From contig JAHFTC010000015.1 of NCBI GenBank assembly GCA_023269585.1, positions 1 to 51,654 on the forward strand: DNA of 51,654 nt, written 5' to 3'. Shown here in pieces: positions 17,573 through 26,887 of the stretch. The notes under the pieces were generated by a model. That model was given only the letters and a program-made list of their open reading frames with translations, was not told the DNA's origin and made no database searches. The DNA is from Opitutaceae bacterium (GTDB taxonomy: Bacteria; Verrucomicrobiota; Verrucomicrobiia; Opitutales; Opitutaceae). How positions within the stretch are numbered: the first letter of the stretch is position 1; each line of letters begins with the position of its first letter. The translations under genes were made by a program, and so were the position numbers.

Positions 17573-18358
17573 TCACACCAGGTGCGCGATGAACTGCCGC
17601 CCGCCCGCGCCGACCCCGCGCGCCATCCCGCGCCGCAGGTAGTCGCGCCCGGCCGCCACCGCCTCGCTCAGCGACCGGCCCAGCGCCAAGTGCGCCGCGA
17701 TCGCCGCACTCAGCGTGCAACCGCTGCCGTGCGTGTCCACTCCTCCGATGCGCGCACCGGCCCAACGCTCCGTGCGACCGTCCGGGGTCGCGAGCACATC
17801 GACCAGTTCGTCGCCGCCGAGGTGCCCGCCCTTCAGCAGGAACGGCACCCCGAAACGCCGCGCCAGCTCGAGCGCACCCGCCTGCATCGCCGCCTCGTCG
17901 CCCGGACGTCGCCCAAGCAGCACGGCCGCCTCGTCGAGGTTCGGGGTCACCAGCGCAGCCAGCGGCAGCAGTTGCTCGCGCACGGCTGCCACCGCCTCGG
18001 GCTGCAGCAACGCCGCCCCGCTCGTGGCCACCATCACCGGGTCGACCACCACCGGCACCGCGCGCTGCTCGCGCAGCAACGCCGCCACCGCGGCGATGAT
18101 CGGCGCGCTGAAGAGCATGCCCGTCTTCACCGCCCGCACGTCGAAGAACCGGAACACCTGTCGCGCCTGCTCAACGACAAACTCGGGCGCCATCGCCACC
18201 ACGCCGCTCACGCCGTCCGGATTCTGCGCCGTCAGGCAGGTGAGCGCAGTCGTGCCAAATACGCCGTTGGCGGCGAAGGTCAGCAGGTCCGCCTGCACGC
18301 CCGCCCCGCCTCCGCTGTCGGAGCCGGCGATCGAGAGCGCCACGGGAAGTTCGTTCAT
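17573..18358 (-). CDS. thiD: Hydroxymethylpyrimidine/phosphomethylpyrimidine kinase
   Basis: 261 residues from the ATG at 18358 (MNELPVALSIAGSDSGGG). ThiD phosphorylates HMP and HMP-phosphate to the pyrophosphate used in thiamine synthesis, in the cytoplasm. It has the ribokinase-like signature AGSDSGGGAGVQADL at the start, LTAQNPDGVSGV in the substrate lid, DPVMVATSGAALL, and the C-terminal anion-hole segment THGSGCTLSAAIAAHLALG. The length is normal. No other thiamine gene is near. It sits between the rhomboid and comEC genes on the same strand. Confidence 0.95.
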   Translation of the reverse strand: MNELPVALSIAGSDSGGGAGVQADLLTFAANGVFGTTALTCLTAQNPDGVSGVVAMAPEFVVEQARQVFRFFDVRAVKTGMLFSAPIIAAVAALLREQRAVPVVVDPVMVATSGAALLQPEAVAAVREQLLPLAALVTPNLDEAAVLLGRRPGDEAAMQAGALELARRFGVPFLLKGGHLGGDELVDVLATPDGRTERWAGARIGGVDTHGSGCTLSAAIAAHLALGRSLSEAVAAGRDYLRRGMARGVGAGGRQFIAHLV

Positions 18359-18436
18359 GCCTCCGCAGGTTGCCCACACCGGCCGCCGGGCAAAACACTT
18401 TTCTCGCGCTCCGGCGCATCGCCCCCGCCGCCGCGG

Positions 18437-19135
18437 TCAGCCCAGCTTCGCCTCGCGCACGGTGAGCGGGCGGATGCACAACGCACCGAGCACGCCGCAC
18501 GTGAAACCGCCGATGTGCGCCCACCACGCGACCCCGCCGAGGTGCACCGACTGGCCCGCCGTCGCCGCCGCCGCCAACCACTGGGTTCCGATCCAGAACA
18601 ACAGATAGGCCACCGCCGGCACCTTGATCGGCAGCGGGATGATCACGATCGGGACGAGCAGCGTCACCCGCGCGCGCCAGCACCAGACCAGATATGCGCC
18701 CATCACGCCGCTGATCGCGCCCGAGGCGCCGACCGTCGGCAACGGGCTCGCGCCCGCCATCAACCCGTGCGCCACCGCCGCGGCCACACCGCAGCCGATA
18801 TAGAACACCAGATAGAGGACCCGCCCGAGGCGGTCCTCGATGTTGTCGCCAAAGATCCACAACGCCCACATGTTGCCGATCACGTGCAGCCAGCCGCCGT
18901 GGAGGAACTGGCTGGTGAAGAGCGTCACCACGGCGTCGCGGATCCCAAGCATGTCGCCGTGCGCGAACGCCGCCTGTGCCTGCGCCGGCACGAAACCCCA
19001 GCGCAGGAAAGCCCGGCGCAGCCCGGTCTCGCCCAGGCGCTGCTCCCACCAGAACACCAGACCGCACCCGACGATGAGCAGCAGCGTCATCAACGGGAAG
19101 CGCCAGCGTTCCTCCGAATCGTTCACCAGCAACAT
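18437..19135 (-). CDS. Rhomboid-family intramembrane serine protease
   Basis: 232 residues from the ATG at 19135. The frame is open to 19219, but the motif DSEERWRFPLMTLLLI then lies at the N-terminus, as usual for this family. Six or so transmembrane helices. The catalytic Ser138 is in the GASGAISG motif and His207 in WWAHIGGF. The loop LHGGWLHVIGNMWALWIFG carries the conserved W-x-H and N residues. Rhomboids cut membrane proteins within or near the bilayer, and the substrates here are unknown. It lies 78 bases upstream of thiD on the same strand. Confidence 0.9.
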   Translation of the reverse strand: MLLVNDSEERWRFPLMTLLLIVGCGLVFWWEQRLGETGLRRAFLRWGFVPAQAQAAFAHGDMLGIRDAVVTLFTSQFLHGGWLHVIGNMWALWIFGDNIEDRLGRVLYLVFYIGCGVAAAVAHGLMAGASPLPTVGASGAISGVMGAYLVWCWRARVTLLVPIVIIPLPIKVPAVAYLLFWIGTQWLAAAATAGQSVHLGGVAWWAHIGGFTCGVLGALCIRPLTVREAKLG

Positions 19136-19361
19136 GCCCGCGACAGAAAGGGCGCAGGCCGAGGCTGTCGAGAGCGCGGCCGCTCCAATTGGCTCCAAAC
19201 TTTCCAGACACAGCGGCACCGACCAACCTGCCCGCGCTGCAAGCCACCGCGCTGAGGTGGCCCTCCGGAAAAACCGGGTCAGCGCCCAGACCTACAGGCG
19301 CGGCCGTGCCGACACCCACTACGCACCACCGCGCTTGCCAGGCCGCGCCGCCTGCGGCCTC

Positions 19362-20747
19362 ATGACCGCGATGCCCGCCGAGGACCAGCCCGACCTGTTC
19401 GCCCCCGCCGACTCCGCCTCCACCGCGCGCGGCGCCGAGTGGCCGGCCTCGCCGCGCAAGCAGCCGCTCGCCGCGCGCATGCGCCCGCGCTCCCTCGCCG
19501 AGATCGCCGGCCAGCGTCACATCCTCGAGCCCGAGTCGCTCCTGCCCCGGCTGGTGAAGAGCAACCAGTTCGGCTCGCTCATCTTCTACGGTCCGCCGGG
19601 CTGCGGGAAGACCAGCCTCGCCGAGGCCATCGCCCGCGAGACCGGCTGCCGCTTCGTGCGGATCAACGCCGTCATGTCCAACGTCGCCGAGCTGCGCGAG
19701 GTGCTCTCCATCGCCCGTCACCGCACGGAGACGACCATCCTCTTCATCGACGAGCTCCACCGCTTCAACAAGTCCCAGCAGGACCTCCTCCTCCCCGATG
19801 TCGAGCAGGGCAACGTGCGCCTCATCGGCGCCACCACCCACAACCCCGGCTTCTACGTCAACCCGCCGCTGCTCAGCCGCAGCCACCTCTTCCGCCTCGA
19901 CCCCGTCGGCGTCGACGATGTCACCGCCGTCCTGCGACGCGCCCTCGACGACCCCGAGCGCGGCCTCGGCCACACCGGCTGCACGACCTCCGACGCCGTC
20001 CTGCGCGACCTCGCCGCCCTGTGCGACGGCGACCTGCGCCGTGCGCTCAACGCCCTTGAGACCCTCATCCTCGGCCTGCCGCTCAAGGGCGAACTCACCT
20101 CCGCCCAGCTCGAGGTCTTCGCCAAGGAACGCCGCATCCGCTACGACGCCGACGAGGACGAGCACTACGACACGATCTCCGTCTTCATCAAGAGCGTGCG
20201 CGGCAGCGATCCCGACGCCGCGCTCTACTGGCTCGCGAAGATGCTCGCCGGCGGGGAGGACCCGCGCTTCATCGCGCGCCGCCTCGTCATCAGCGCCTCC
20301 GAGGATGTCGGCCTCGCCGACCCGCTCGGTCTGCCGCTCGCCGTCGCCGCGCACCAGGCGTGCGAACTCGTCGGGTTACCGGAAGCCGAATACGCGCTGG
20401 CCCACGCCACTGTCCATCTCGCCAGCGCGCCGAAGAGCAACTCCGTCACTCTCGCCCTCGCCGCCGCCAAGGCCGCGCTCGCGCAGGGCCCCGTGCAACA
20501 GGTGCCGATGCCGATGCGCGACAAGGGAGGCCAGGCCTCCAAGCGCCTGGGCCACGGCCAGGGCTACCTCTACAGCCACGATTTCCCGGAGAACGTAAGC
20601 GGCCAGGACTACCTCGAAAAACCGCAACGGTTCTACGAGCCCAAGCCCGTCGGCTTCGAGGCCAAGACCGCCGAACGCATCGCCCACTGGCGCGAGCTCC
20701 GCCGCCAGCTCCAGGCCAAGGCCGCCAAACGCCCCCCGGCGCCGTAG
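19362..20747 (+). CDS. rarA: RarA/MgsA-type AAA+ replication recombination ATPase
   Basis: 461 residues from the ATG at 19362 (a second ATG at 19371 is also possible). Walker A GPPGCGKT at 77-84, Walker [11 protein letters not shown] at about 126-135, sensor 1 LIGATTHNP, and the C-terminal tetramerisation region with [15 protein letters not shown] and [17 protein letters not shown]. RarA acts at stalled replication forks in the cytoplasm together with SSB and RecA. The N-terminal DLFAP segment resembles the short leader seen in many RarA proteins. The mosaic repeat block begins 13 bases after the stop. Confidence 0.95.
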   Translation: MTAMPAEDQPDLFAPADSASTARGAEWPASPRKQPLAARMRPRSLAEIAGQRHILEPESLLPRLVKSNQFGSLIFYGPPGCGKTSLAEAIARETGCRFVRINAVMSNVAELREVLSIARHRTETTILFIDELHRFNKSQQDLLLPDVEQGNVRLIGATTHNPGFYVNPPLLSRSHLFRLDPVGVDDVTAVLRRALDDPERGLGHTGCTTSDAVLRDLAALCDGDLRRALNALETLILGLPLKGELTSAQLEVFAKERRIRYDADEDEHYDTISVFIKSVRGSDPDAALYWLAKMLAGGEDPRFIARRLVISASEDVGLADPLGLPLAVAAHQACELVGLPEAEYALAHATVHLASAPKSNSVTLALAAAKAALAQGPVQQVPMPMRDKGGQASKRLGHGQGYLYSHDFPENVSGQDYLEKPQRFYEPKPVGFEAKTAERIAHWRELRRQLQAKAAKRPPAP

Positions 20748-20759
20748 GACGCGCGTGAC

Positions 20760-21650
20760 CGCCTCCTCCGTAGCTAGATGACGGAGTCATCCAGCCCAGC
20801 AGGGAGTTGAATGTGGAAATCAGGGAAACTGGAACGGACTGACTGGCTGGGGGCGCTGAACCCGGCAGCAGAGATTCGATCCCATCACAGAGGGCACAGA
20901 GGCGGAGGAGAGCACAGAGAAGGCGGGGAGCACCGGGACGGGGAGGTTTTAACCGCAAAGAACGCAAAGACGGCAGAGGAACGCGGTAGAGCCGCAACTG
21001 AAGGAGCGAGAAGCGAGGCCGCAGGCCGACCCACCACCGCTCACCGTCCACTGTCCACCGTCGACCGTCCACCGTCGACCCGCCTCCTCCGTAGCTGGAT
21101 GACGGAGTCATTCAGCCCGGCCGGAAGTTGAATGTGGAAATCAGGGAAACTGGAACGGACTGACTGGCTGGGGGCGCCGAACCCGGCAGCAGAGATTCGA
21201 TCCGCCCACAGAGGGCACAGAGGCGGAGGAGAGCACAGAGAAGGCGAGGAGCACCGGGACGGGGAGGTTTTAACCGCAAAGAACGCAAAACGGCGGAGGA
21301 ACGCGGCAGAGCCGCCACCGAGTGAGTAAACCGCTAATACACGCTAAGGGACGCTAATCCCGGAAGGTATATCGTATCGCACCCCGCCTGCGCGTGGGGC
21401 GGCGCTTCAGCCCGCCAGGCTGTAGCCGGGAGCGCTGAACCCGGCAGTAGAGATTCGATCCGACCACAGAGGGCACAGAGGCAGAGGAGAGCTCAGAGTC
21501 CGGAAGGTTCTAACCGCAAAGTACGCGGCGAAGAACGCGGCGAGGGAGGCCACAGGCCGACCCCGTCCACCGTCGTCCGTCCACCTGTCACTTGGTTACC
21601 TGCTACTTGTCACTTCTCCCACTGCCGCACCTGCCACTTGTTACTTCCGC
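20760..21650 (+). repeat. Mosaic repeat block A (gene-free)
   Basis: A unit of about 240 bases occurs twice in tandem order (20760-20997 and 21081-21316). Part 1 contains GTAGCT(A/G)GATGACGGAG, TTGAATGTGGAAATCAGG and GATTCGATCC. Part 2 is built of near-repeated short words (CACAGAGGGCACAGAGG, CCGCAAAGAACGCAAA). A third, partial unit follows (21420-21560). Between and after them are CCGCTAATACACGCTAAGGG (about 21330), the hairpin GGGGCGGCGCTTCAGCCCGC (21396-21415), tandem CCACCGTCGACCGT (21045-21080) and CACTTGGTTACCTGCTACTT (21593-21612). No ORF here resembles a gene. The same words appear in reverse complement in block B. Confidence 0.85.
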
Positions 21651-21757
21651 CCGTCCACCGCCCACCGGCCCACGCCCGGTCAAACCCGCGTAAACGCCGC
21701 CACCCCCGTCCGCCCCGAGCTTGCCACCCTCCCGCACCCGGGACACCCTACCGCCCG

Positions 21758-22312
21758 ATGAAGAAGCTTTCCGCCCTGTTGTTGCTCGCCCTCGGCCTCA
21801 GCGTCATCCCCGCCGGCTTTTCCGCCGACAAGAAACCTGCCGCGACCAAGCCCGCCACCGCGGCCAAGCCTGCGGCCGCGACCGCCGCCACCCCGGAGGC
21901 CGCCGAGGACACCCTCGACGAGAAGAACCTCGTCGGCGTGCTCCTCACCCGCGCCAACGGCACCTTCGTCAACATCAAGGTCGCCGACGGGAAGTTCACC
22001 ATGGCCTTCTACGACGCGGCCAAGAAGCCCATGGAGCCCGATGTGCCAAAGGCGGTCGTGCGTTTCCGCAAGGACCTCAAAAACCACCGGCATCTGCTCG
22101 TCTCCACCGGCGACGGCAAGACCCTGCAGGCGCCGACGCCCGTCGCCCGCCCGTTCATCTTCAACGCCGCCCAGGTCGTCCTGCTGAGCGGCGCCGAGGA
22201 GGCCTCCGCCGAGACCTTCACCGTCAACTTCAAGCAGCCCATGCCCGGCGACGGCGCCACCATCCCGGCCGATGAAATGACGCCCGAGCAGCTCGAACAG
22301 GCCCAGCCCTGA
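21758..22312 (+). CDS. Small secreted protein with Lys/Ala/Pro linker, unknown
   Basis: 184 residues from the ATG at 21758. A signal peptide (MKKLSALLLLALGLSVIPAGFSA) is followed by a Lys/Ala/Pro/Thr low-complexity linker (about 24-50). One small beta-rich domain comes next (NLVGVLLTRANGTFVNIKVADGKF...FTVNFKQP). It is probably periplasmic. No family was recognised. The stop overlaps a short CGAA-loop hairpin. The next gene starts 76 bases on, on the same strand. Confidence 0.75.
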   Translation: MKKLSALLLLALGLSVIPAGFSADKKPAATKPATAAKPAAATAATPEAAEDTLDEKNLVGVLLTRANGTFVNIKVADGKFTMAFYDAAKKPMEPDVPKAVVRFRKDLKNHRHLLVSTGDGKTLQAPTPVARPFIFNAAQVVLLSGAEEASAETFTVNFKQPMPGDGATIPADEMTPEQLEQAQP

Positions 22313-22388
22313 CGCCGAAGCGTCGTTCCGCGGCCGTTCGGTACCGGGACTCCGATTTGCCCGACCATCACGACCATCAAGCGTCGCC

Positions 22389-25300
22389 GTGGCCCGTCGC
22401 CTCGCCTCCTTCCTCCTTTTCCTGGCCGCCGCAGCGTTGCTGCCGGCGGCCGATTTTTTCGTGTCGCCAACCGGCAGCGACAGCGCGGCCGGCACCGCCG
22501 CCGCTCCCTTCGCCAGCCTGACCCGCGCCCGCGATGCCATCCGCGCCCTCAAGACGAAATCGGGCCTGCCGCCCGAGGGCGTGACCGTCTGGCTGCGCGG
22601 CGGCTTCCATGAGCTGTCGGCTTCCCTCCTCCTGCAGGAGGCCGATGCCGGCACGGCGACCGCCCCGATCGTCTACGCGGCCTACCCCGGCGAGGAGGCC
22701 CGAATCACCGGCGCGAAACGCCTCGACGCGTCCTGGTTCTCCACCGTCACCAGCGCAGCGCCCGTCTGGAGCCGCCTCGATCCCGCCGCCCGCGGCCAGA
22801 TCGTCGTGGCGGACCTGCCCGCGCATGGCATCACCAACTTCGGCTCCCTGCGCAATCGCGAGGCCAGCAACCGGCTGCTGCCATTGACCCTCGCCTGCGA
22901 CGGCCGCCCGCTCCCCCTCGCCCGCTGGCCCAACGACCCGCAGGAGTTCGCCCTCACCCAGACGGTGCCTTCCACCACGCAGATCACCTACGCCGGTGAC
23001 CGCCCCTCCCGCTGGCTGCAGGCCGAGGATCCTTGGGTGCACGGCCTGTGGAGCGCCTATTGGGCGGACTTCCATCTCGAGATCGACGCGATCGATCCGG
23101 CCACGCGCACCCTCACCTTCGCCCAGGCGCCAACCAGCTACGGCATCCTTCCGCAACGTCCGTTCTACGCCTACAACCTCCTCGAGGAGCTCGATCAGCC
23201 CGGCGAATACTACCTCGATCGCGCCACCGGCCGGCTTTACCTGTGGCCGACCCGCCCCCTCGCCGACTCCACCCTGCAGGCGAGCCTGCTCGAAGTGCAG
23301 CTGATCCTCGTCGGCGGCGCCGCCCACGTCTCCTTCCGCGACCTCGTCTTCGAGGGCTCGCGCACCGAGTTGGTCAAGGTCGCCCGTGGCAACGACATCC
23401 GCTTCGAGCGCTGCCTCTTCCGCAACGGCCGCATCGGCGCCAACCTCGCCGGCACCCGCAACGGCCTCGACCAGTGCGAGGTCGTCGACTGCCACGAGGA
23501 CGGCGTCGTGCTCTCCGGCGGCGATCGAGCCACGCTCGTGCCCGGCGCCAACTTCGTCACCAACTCCCGGATCCACCGCGTCGCCCGCTCCTCCTGGGCC
23601 TACCGCCCCTGCGTGCGCCTGAACCGCGGCTGCGGCCAGATCGTCGCCCACAACCTCTTCGACGACCACCCCCACTCCGCCGTGCTCTTCGACGGCAACG
23701 ACCACCGCATCGAGCACAACGAGATCCGCCGCGTCTGCCGCCTCACCGCCGACTGCGGCGCCATCTACACCGGCCGCGACTGGGGCTACCGCGGCAATCG
23801 CATCGCCGGCAACTTCATCCACCACATCACCAGCATCTGGAGCGGTGGCGCCCACGCCGTCTACCTCGACGACATGGTCTCCGGCCCCGCCGTCGAGGGC
23901 AACGTGATCTACCGAGTCACCGACACCGCGATCTTCTGCGGCGGCGGCCGCGACCTGGCGATGACCAACAACCTCATCGCCGCCTGCGGCGTCGGCCACT
24001 ACAGCGGCGACTACGCCCGCGCCCGCGTCAACAACACCCCCGGCGACTCCGCCAACCTCCTCGCCCGCCTCGCCTACGACGGCATCAAGTACCAGGAGGA
24101 GCCCTGGCGCACCCGCTACCCCGCCTGCGCCGCCATTCCCAACGACTTCGCCACGATCATGACCGGCCTCTGGCGCAACCCCGAGGGCTGCGTCTTCGAC
24201 CGCAACGCCGGGTGGGACAACAAGCTCTGGTTGCGCGAATACAACAGCTCCGGCACCGGCGTCTTCGCCGTCTACGCCTCGATCGCCGGCAACGACCCCG
24301 CGATCCCCCCGCTGCTCGACGACACCGCCGCGCGCGACCGCTCCCTGCGGCCCGCCCGGCTCGCTCCCGCCCTGCCCGGCTTCGACCCGATCGCGTTCGC
24401 CGCCATCGGTCGCGATTGCTCCGCCTGGCCCGCCGCCACCCGCCCCCCGCCGCCCCCGGCGCTCTCCTGCCGCACCGCCTCCCACACCACCGTCGAGATT
24501 GAGTGGGTCGACTACGCCAACCTGCCCGCCAACCAGGAGACCGGCTTCACCCTCGAACGCCGCCTCCGGCCCGACGGCCCCTGGCGCACCATCCGCACCT
24601 ACGGACCGGATACCGGGTTCGACACCGACCGCGGCCTGCTCCCCGGCCGTTCCTACGTCTACCGCCTCCGCGCCGCCAACGCCGCCGGCTCCGCCCTCTC
24701 GACGGAGGCCGAGGTGGCCCTCCCCGTCCTCTTCACCCCGACTGCCGGCCCCACCCGCCTCGAGGCCGAGGTGGGCTATTCCGTCGTCGCCGAGACCACC
24801 ACCGCCGGCGTCAGCCAAGGCACCGTCGGCGTCTCCAACGGCACGCTCGACAGCGACCGCAGCGTCCGCCTCTTCGACGTGGGCGACGCCTTCAGCCGCA
24901 CGTTCACCCTTCCCGCCGCCGGCCTCTACCGGCTCGGTTTCCGCGGGCGCGCGGGCGGGGGCTTCTTCTGGCCCAACGGCTACGTTTTCCACCTCGACGG
25001 CCAGCCCCTCGCGCTGCGTGGCGACCCCGCCTCGCTCTCGGCCTTCGATGCGTCCTACGGCGGCTGTTACTGGGGCACGATGTACAGCGAACCCCTGCAG
25101 CTCGCCGCCGGCGCCCACACGCTCGTCGTCACCGCGGCGACCGGCTACTGCGTCGCCGACTACCTCGAATTCGCCCCGGTCGCCACGCCCGCCGAGAACA
25201 CCTTCGACCACTGGAAAGGGTGCCACTTCACGGCGGCGCAGTTCCACGATCCCGCCCTCGCCGGCCCGCTCGCCGCGCCGGCGGGCGACGGTGTCGCCAA

Positions 25301-25589
25301 TCTCCTCAAACACGCCTTCGCCCTCGCTCCATGGTCCGTGCAGCCGCCGCCGACCGGCTCGGTCGCCCTCGCCGGCGATCGGCTCCAGTTCGAGTACCGC
25401 CGCCCGGTTGGCCGCACCGGCATCGCCTACATCGTGGAGGCCTCGCCCGATCTCGTCGCCTGGAGCGAGCTCCCCGCCTCCGTCGTCGCCAGCGACGACG
25501 AGCAGGAGACGCTCCGTGCACTCGACACCGCCCCCGCCGGCGGCACCGCCCGCCGTTTCGTCCGGCTGCGCGTCGTCGCCGTCCCCTGA
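22389..25589 (+). CDS. Large secreted right-handed beta-helix protein with C-terminal binding domains
   Basis: 1066 residues from a GTG start with a signal peptide (ARRLASFLLFLAAAALLPAA). The opening DFFVSPTGSDSAAGTAAAPF with LTRARDAIR is typical of pectate-lyase-like and GH-type beta-helix proteins of polysaccharide-degrading bacteria. Residues about 300-560 carry successive helix coils with N-x-I and G-N-x-I patterns (RIEHNEIRRV, RGNRIAGNFIHHI, VEGNVIYRV). A fibronectin-III-like module follows near 690-780, then a carbohydrate-binding-like beta-sandwich (about 785-930). The C-terminal segment contains GDGVANLLKHAFAL, a motif often seen at the end of verrucomicrobial secreted proteins. It is probably an extracellular lyase, hydrolase or glycan-binding protein. 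Substrate unknown. Confidence 0.8.
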   Translation: MARRLASFLLFLAAAALLPAADFFVSPTGSDSAAGTAAAPFASLTRARDAIRALKTKSGLPPEGVTVWLRGGFHELSASLLLQEADAGTATAPIVYAAYPGEEARITGAKRLDASWFSTVTSAAPVWSRLDPAARGQIVVADLPAHGITNFGSLRNREASNRLLPLTLACDGRPLPLARWPNDPQEFALTQTVPSTTQITYAGDRPSRWLQAEDPWVHGLWSAYWADFHLEIDAIDPATRTLTFAQAPTSYGILPQRPFYAYNLLEELDQPGEYYLDRATGRLYLWPTRPLADSTLQASLLEVQLILVGGAAHVSFRDLVFEGSRTELVKVARGNDIRFERCLFRNGRIGANLAGTRNGLDQCEVVDCHEDGVVLSGGDRATLVPGANFVTNSRIHRVARSSWAYRPCVRLNRGCGQIVAHNLFDDHPHSAVLFDGNDHRIEHNEIRRVCRLTADCGAIYTGRDWGYRGNRIAGNFIHHITSIWSGGAHAVYLDDMVSGPAVEGNVIYRVTDTAIFCGGGRDLAMTNNLIAACGVGHYSGDYARARVNNTPGDSANLLARLAYDGIKYQEEPWRTRYPACAAIPNDFATIMTGLWRNPEGCVFDRNAGWDNKLWLREYNSSGTGVFAVYASIAGNDPAIPPLLDDTAARDRSLRPARLAPALPGFDPIAFAAIGRDCSAWPAATRPPPPPALSCRTASHTTVEIEWVDYANLPANQETGFTLERRLRPDGPWRTIRTYGPDTGFDTDRGLLPGRSYVYRLRAANAAGSALSTEAEVALPVLFTPTAGPTRLEAEVGYSVVAETTTAGVSQGTVGVSNGTLDSDRSVRLFDVGDAFSRTFTLPAAGLYRLGFRGRAGGGFFWPNGYVFHLDGQPLALRGDPASLSAFDASYGGCYWGTMYSEPLQLAAGAHTLVVTAATGYCVADYLEFAPVATPAENTFDHWKGCHFTAAQFHDPALAGPLAAPAGDGVANLLKHAFALAPWSVQPPPTGSVALAGDRLQFEYRRPVGRTGIAYIVEASPDLVAWSELPASVVASDDEQETLRALDTAPAGGTARRFVRLRVVAVP

Positions 25590-25606
25590 TTTCCATCACT
25601 TTCCCG

Positions 25607-26143
25607 ATGCTTCGTCTCGTGCCGTTCCTCCTCGCCAGCCTGCTCGCCCTGCCGCTCGCCCTGCCGCTCGCCGCCGCCCCGAACCAGTTGTGCTTGGTTG
25701 TGCTCAAGGCGGAACGCCGCCTCGAGCTCCTGCAGGACGGCAAAGTCATGAAGACCTACCGCATCGGACTCGGGACCAACCCGACCGGCCCAAAGCTCCA
25801 CGAAGGCGACGGGCGCACGCCCGAGGGCACGTTCTACGTCTGCGTGAAGAACCCCCGCAGCAAGTTCCACCTCTCGCTCGGCCTGAGCTACCCCACCCCC
25901 GCCGACGCCGCCCGCGGTCTGGCGGAGCAGCGCATCACCCGCGCGCAACACGACGCCATCCTCGCCGCGCACCAGACGCGCGCCACGCCACCGTGGAACA
26001 CCGCCCTCGGCGGCGAGATCTTCATCCACGGCAACGGCTCCGGCAGCGACTGGACCCTCGGCTGCATCGCCCTCGACGACGACGCCATGACCGAGCTCTA
26101 CGCCCTCGTTGAAAAGGGCACCACGGTCGAAATCCGGCCGTAG
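25607..26143 (+). CDS. L,D-transpeptidase (YkuD/ErfK family)
   Basis: 178 residues with an N-terminal signal peptide (MLRLVPFLLASLLALPLALP, cleavage near AAA). The YkuD domain begins at CLVVLKAERRLELLQDGK. The catalytic segment is IFIHGNGSGSDWTLGCIAL, with His141 and the nucleophile Cys153. These enzymes make 3-3 cross-links in peptidoglycan or attach proteins to it, in the periplasm. It is followed directly by a 27-base sequence that recurs near 32.47 kb and by the end of the integron. Confidence 0.9.
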   Translation: MLRLVPFLLASLLALPLALPLAAAPNQLCLVVLKAERRLELLQDGKVMKTYRIGLGTNPTGPKLHEGDGRTPEGTFYVCVKNPRSKFHLSLGLSYPTPADAARGLAEQRITRAQHDAILAAHQTRATPPWNTALGGEIFIHGNGSGSDWTLGCIALDDDAMTELYALVEKGTTVEIRP

Positions 26144-26169
26144 CCGCGATCAGCCAGTCGAGCGGCGAG
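26143..26169 (+). repeat. 27-nt direct repeat, left copy
   Basis: Contains GATCAGCCAGTCGAGCG and matches 32464-32490 at 25 of 27 positions in the same orientation. It begins at the last base of the transpeptidase stop codon. Confidence 0.7.
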
Positions 26170-26255
26170 GAACGAGGGACGAGAGCCGCATCACCGAGGG
26201 CAAACCGGTCAGGCCGAGCGGCTCCGGTCGTGCCACCGACGGTCCGGCACTCGTC
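26167..26255 (-). repeat. Possible terminal attC remnant of the integron
   Basis: Past the last cassette gene, the - strand has GGGACGAG pairing with CTCGTCCC, ending in a GTTCCTC core-like heptamer (26167-26173). No clean AAC partner is seen (GGGGGAC instead), so the site is degenerate at best. Confidence 0.3.
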
Positions 26256-26291
26256 CCCCTCGACGCGCGGCCCCGTCTGCCGCAACCCGAC

Positions 26292-26744
26292 TCAGTACCG
26301 CAGCGTCAGGCGCAGCATGTCGACGAGCTGTATTCCGTCCTCAACGATCGGCTCCGGGTAATGAGCGACAAAGAAATCATGGTCGATGCGTGTAACCCGA
26401 AAGCCCTGCCGCTGGTAGAAAGCGAGTTGGTAGCCGAACGTGCCGGTGCCGACCTCCAGTTGCCGTGCGCCCCGATCGCGGAAGAAATCGATAACCCACT
26501 GCAGGAGCGCCGTTCCGTATCCGGCTCTTTGGTGCGCGGGGTGAACCGCGATGCTCATGAGCTCATAGGTGTCCGGGCCACGTGCCTGCACGACGCACGC
26601 CCCCACCACCACCGCACCGTGCGCAGCGATGAAGCACTTGGCTCCTGAAAGAGAGGCGCGGATCTTGTCTTCCGAGGGATCGGCCAGCAGCAGCAGCTCC
26701 ATTGGAGCATCGCTCGCGGAAATCTCTTGGATCAGGAGCGACAT
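26292..26744 (-). CDS. GNAT-family N-acetyltransferase (integron cassette)
   Basis: 150 residues from the ATG at 26744, 25 bases past the attC core end. GNAT motif A is SIAVHPAHQRAGYGTALL (about 64-81), with the R/Q-x-x-G-x-G acetyl-CoA loop. Motif B lies near YQLAFYQRQGFRVTRID. Such enzymes acetylate small molecules, antibiotics or protein termini, and the substrate is not evident. It is the last cassette gene, farthest from the integrase fragment. Base composition is visibly lower in GC than the flanking genes. Confidence 0.85.
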   Translation of the reverse strand: MSLLIQEISASDAPMELLLLADPSEDKIRASLSGAKCFIAAHGAVVVGACVVQARGPDTYELMSIAVHPAHQRAGYGTALLQWVIDFFRDRGARQLEVGTGTFGYQLAFYQRQGFRVTRIDHDFFVAHYPEPIVEDGIQLVDMLRLTLRY

Positions 26745-26768
26745 TTTTCGACAGGCCGACGGTACAAG

Positions 26769-26854
26769 TGAGAACCGGCGGGAAGCGAGCAGTGATTGGA
26801 AGGCGGACACTTCACCGGCGTTGTCTCCGCTGTCTGGCTCGCTCTCTGTTCTCT
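26769..26854 (-). repeat. attC site between the 26.9-kb gene and the GNAT gene
   Basis: 86 bases. On the - strand it starts AGAGAAC and ends GTTCTCA, which are complementary core sites of the AAC/GTT type. An inner stem AGCGAGC/GCTCGCT and the shared central word GTCCGCCTTCCAATC also occur. It lies immediately after the upstream cassette gene (stop at 26888). Confidence 0.65.
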
Positions 26855-26887
26855 TCCTCCTCCCCTCCAAGCCGGTGCAGCTCTCTT

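Noticed and set aside
20760..21650. Possible CRISPR array
   Set aside because: The repeats are long, uneven and internally repetitive, with no regular spacers and no cas genes nearby.
22377..25313. A 978-residue open frame on the - strand
   Set aside because: It is antisense to the beta-helix gene. Its product is an Ala/Gly/Val/Glu-rich string with no fold pattern, a typical high-GC shadow frame.
26022..26285. - strand frame sharing LDWLI residues with a frame near 32.47 kb
   Set aside because: The similarity comes from the 27-nt direct repeat. The frames differ otherwise and look non-coding.
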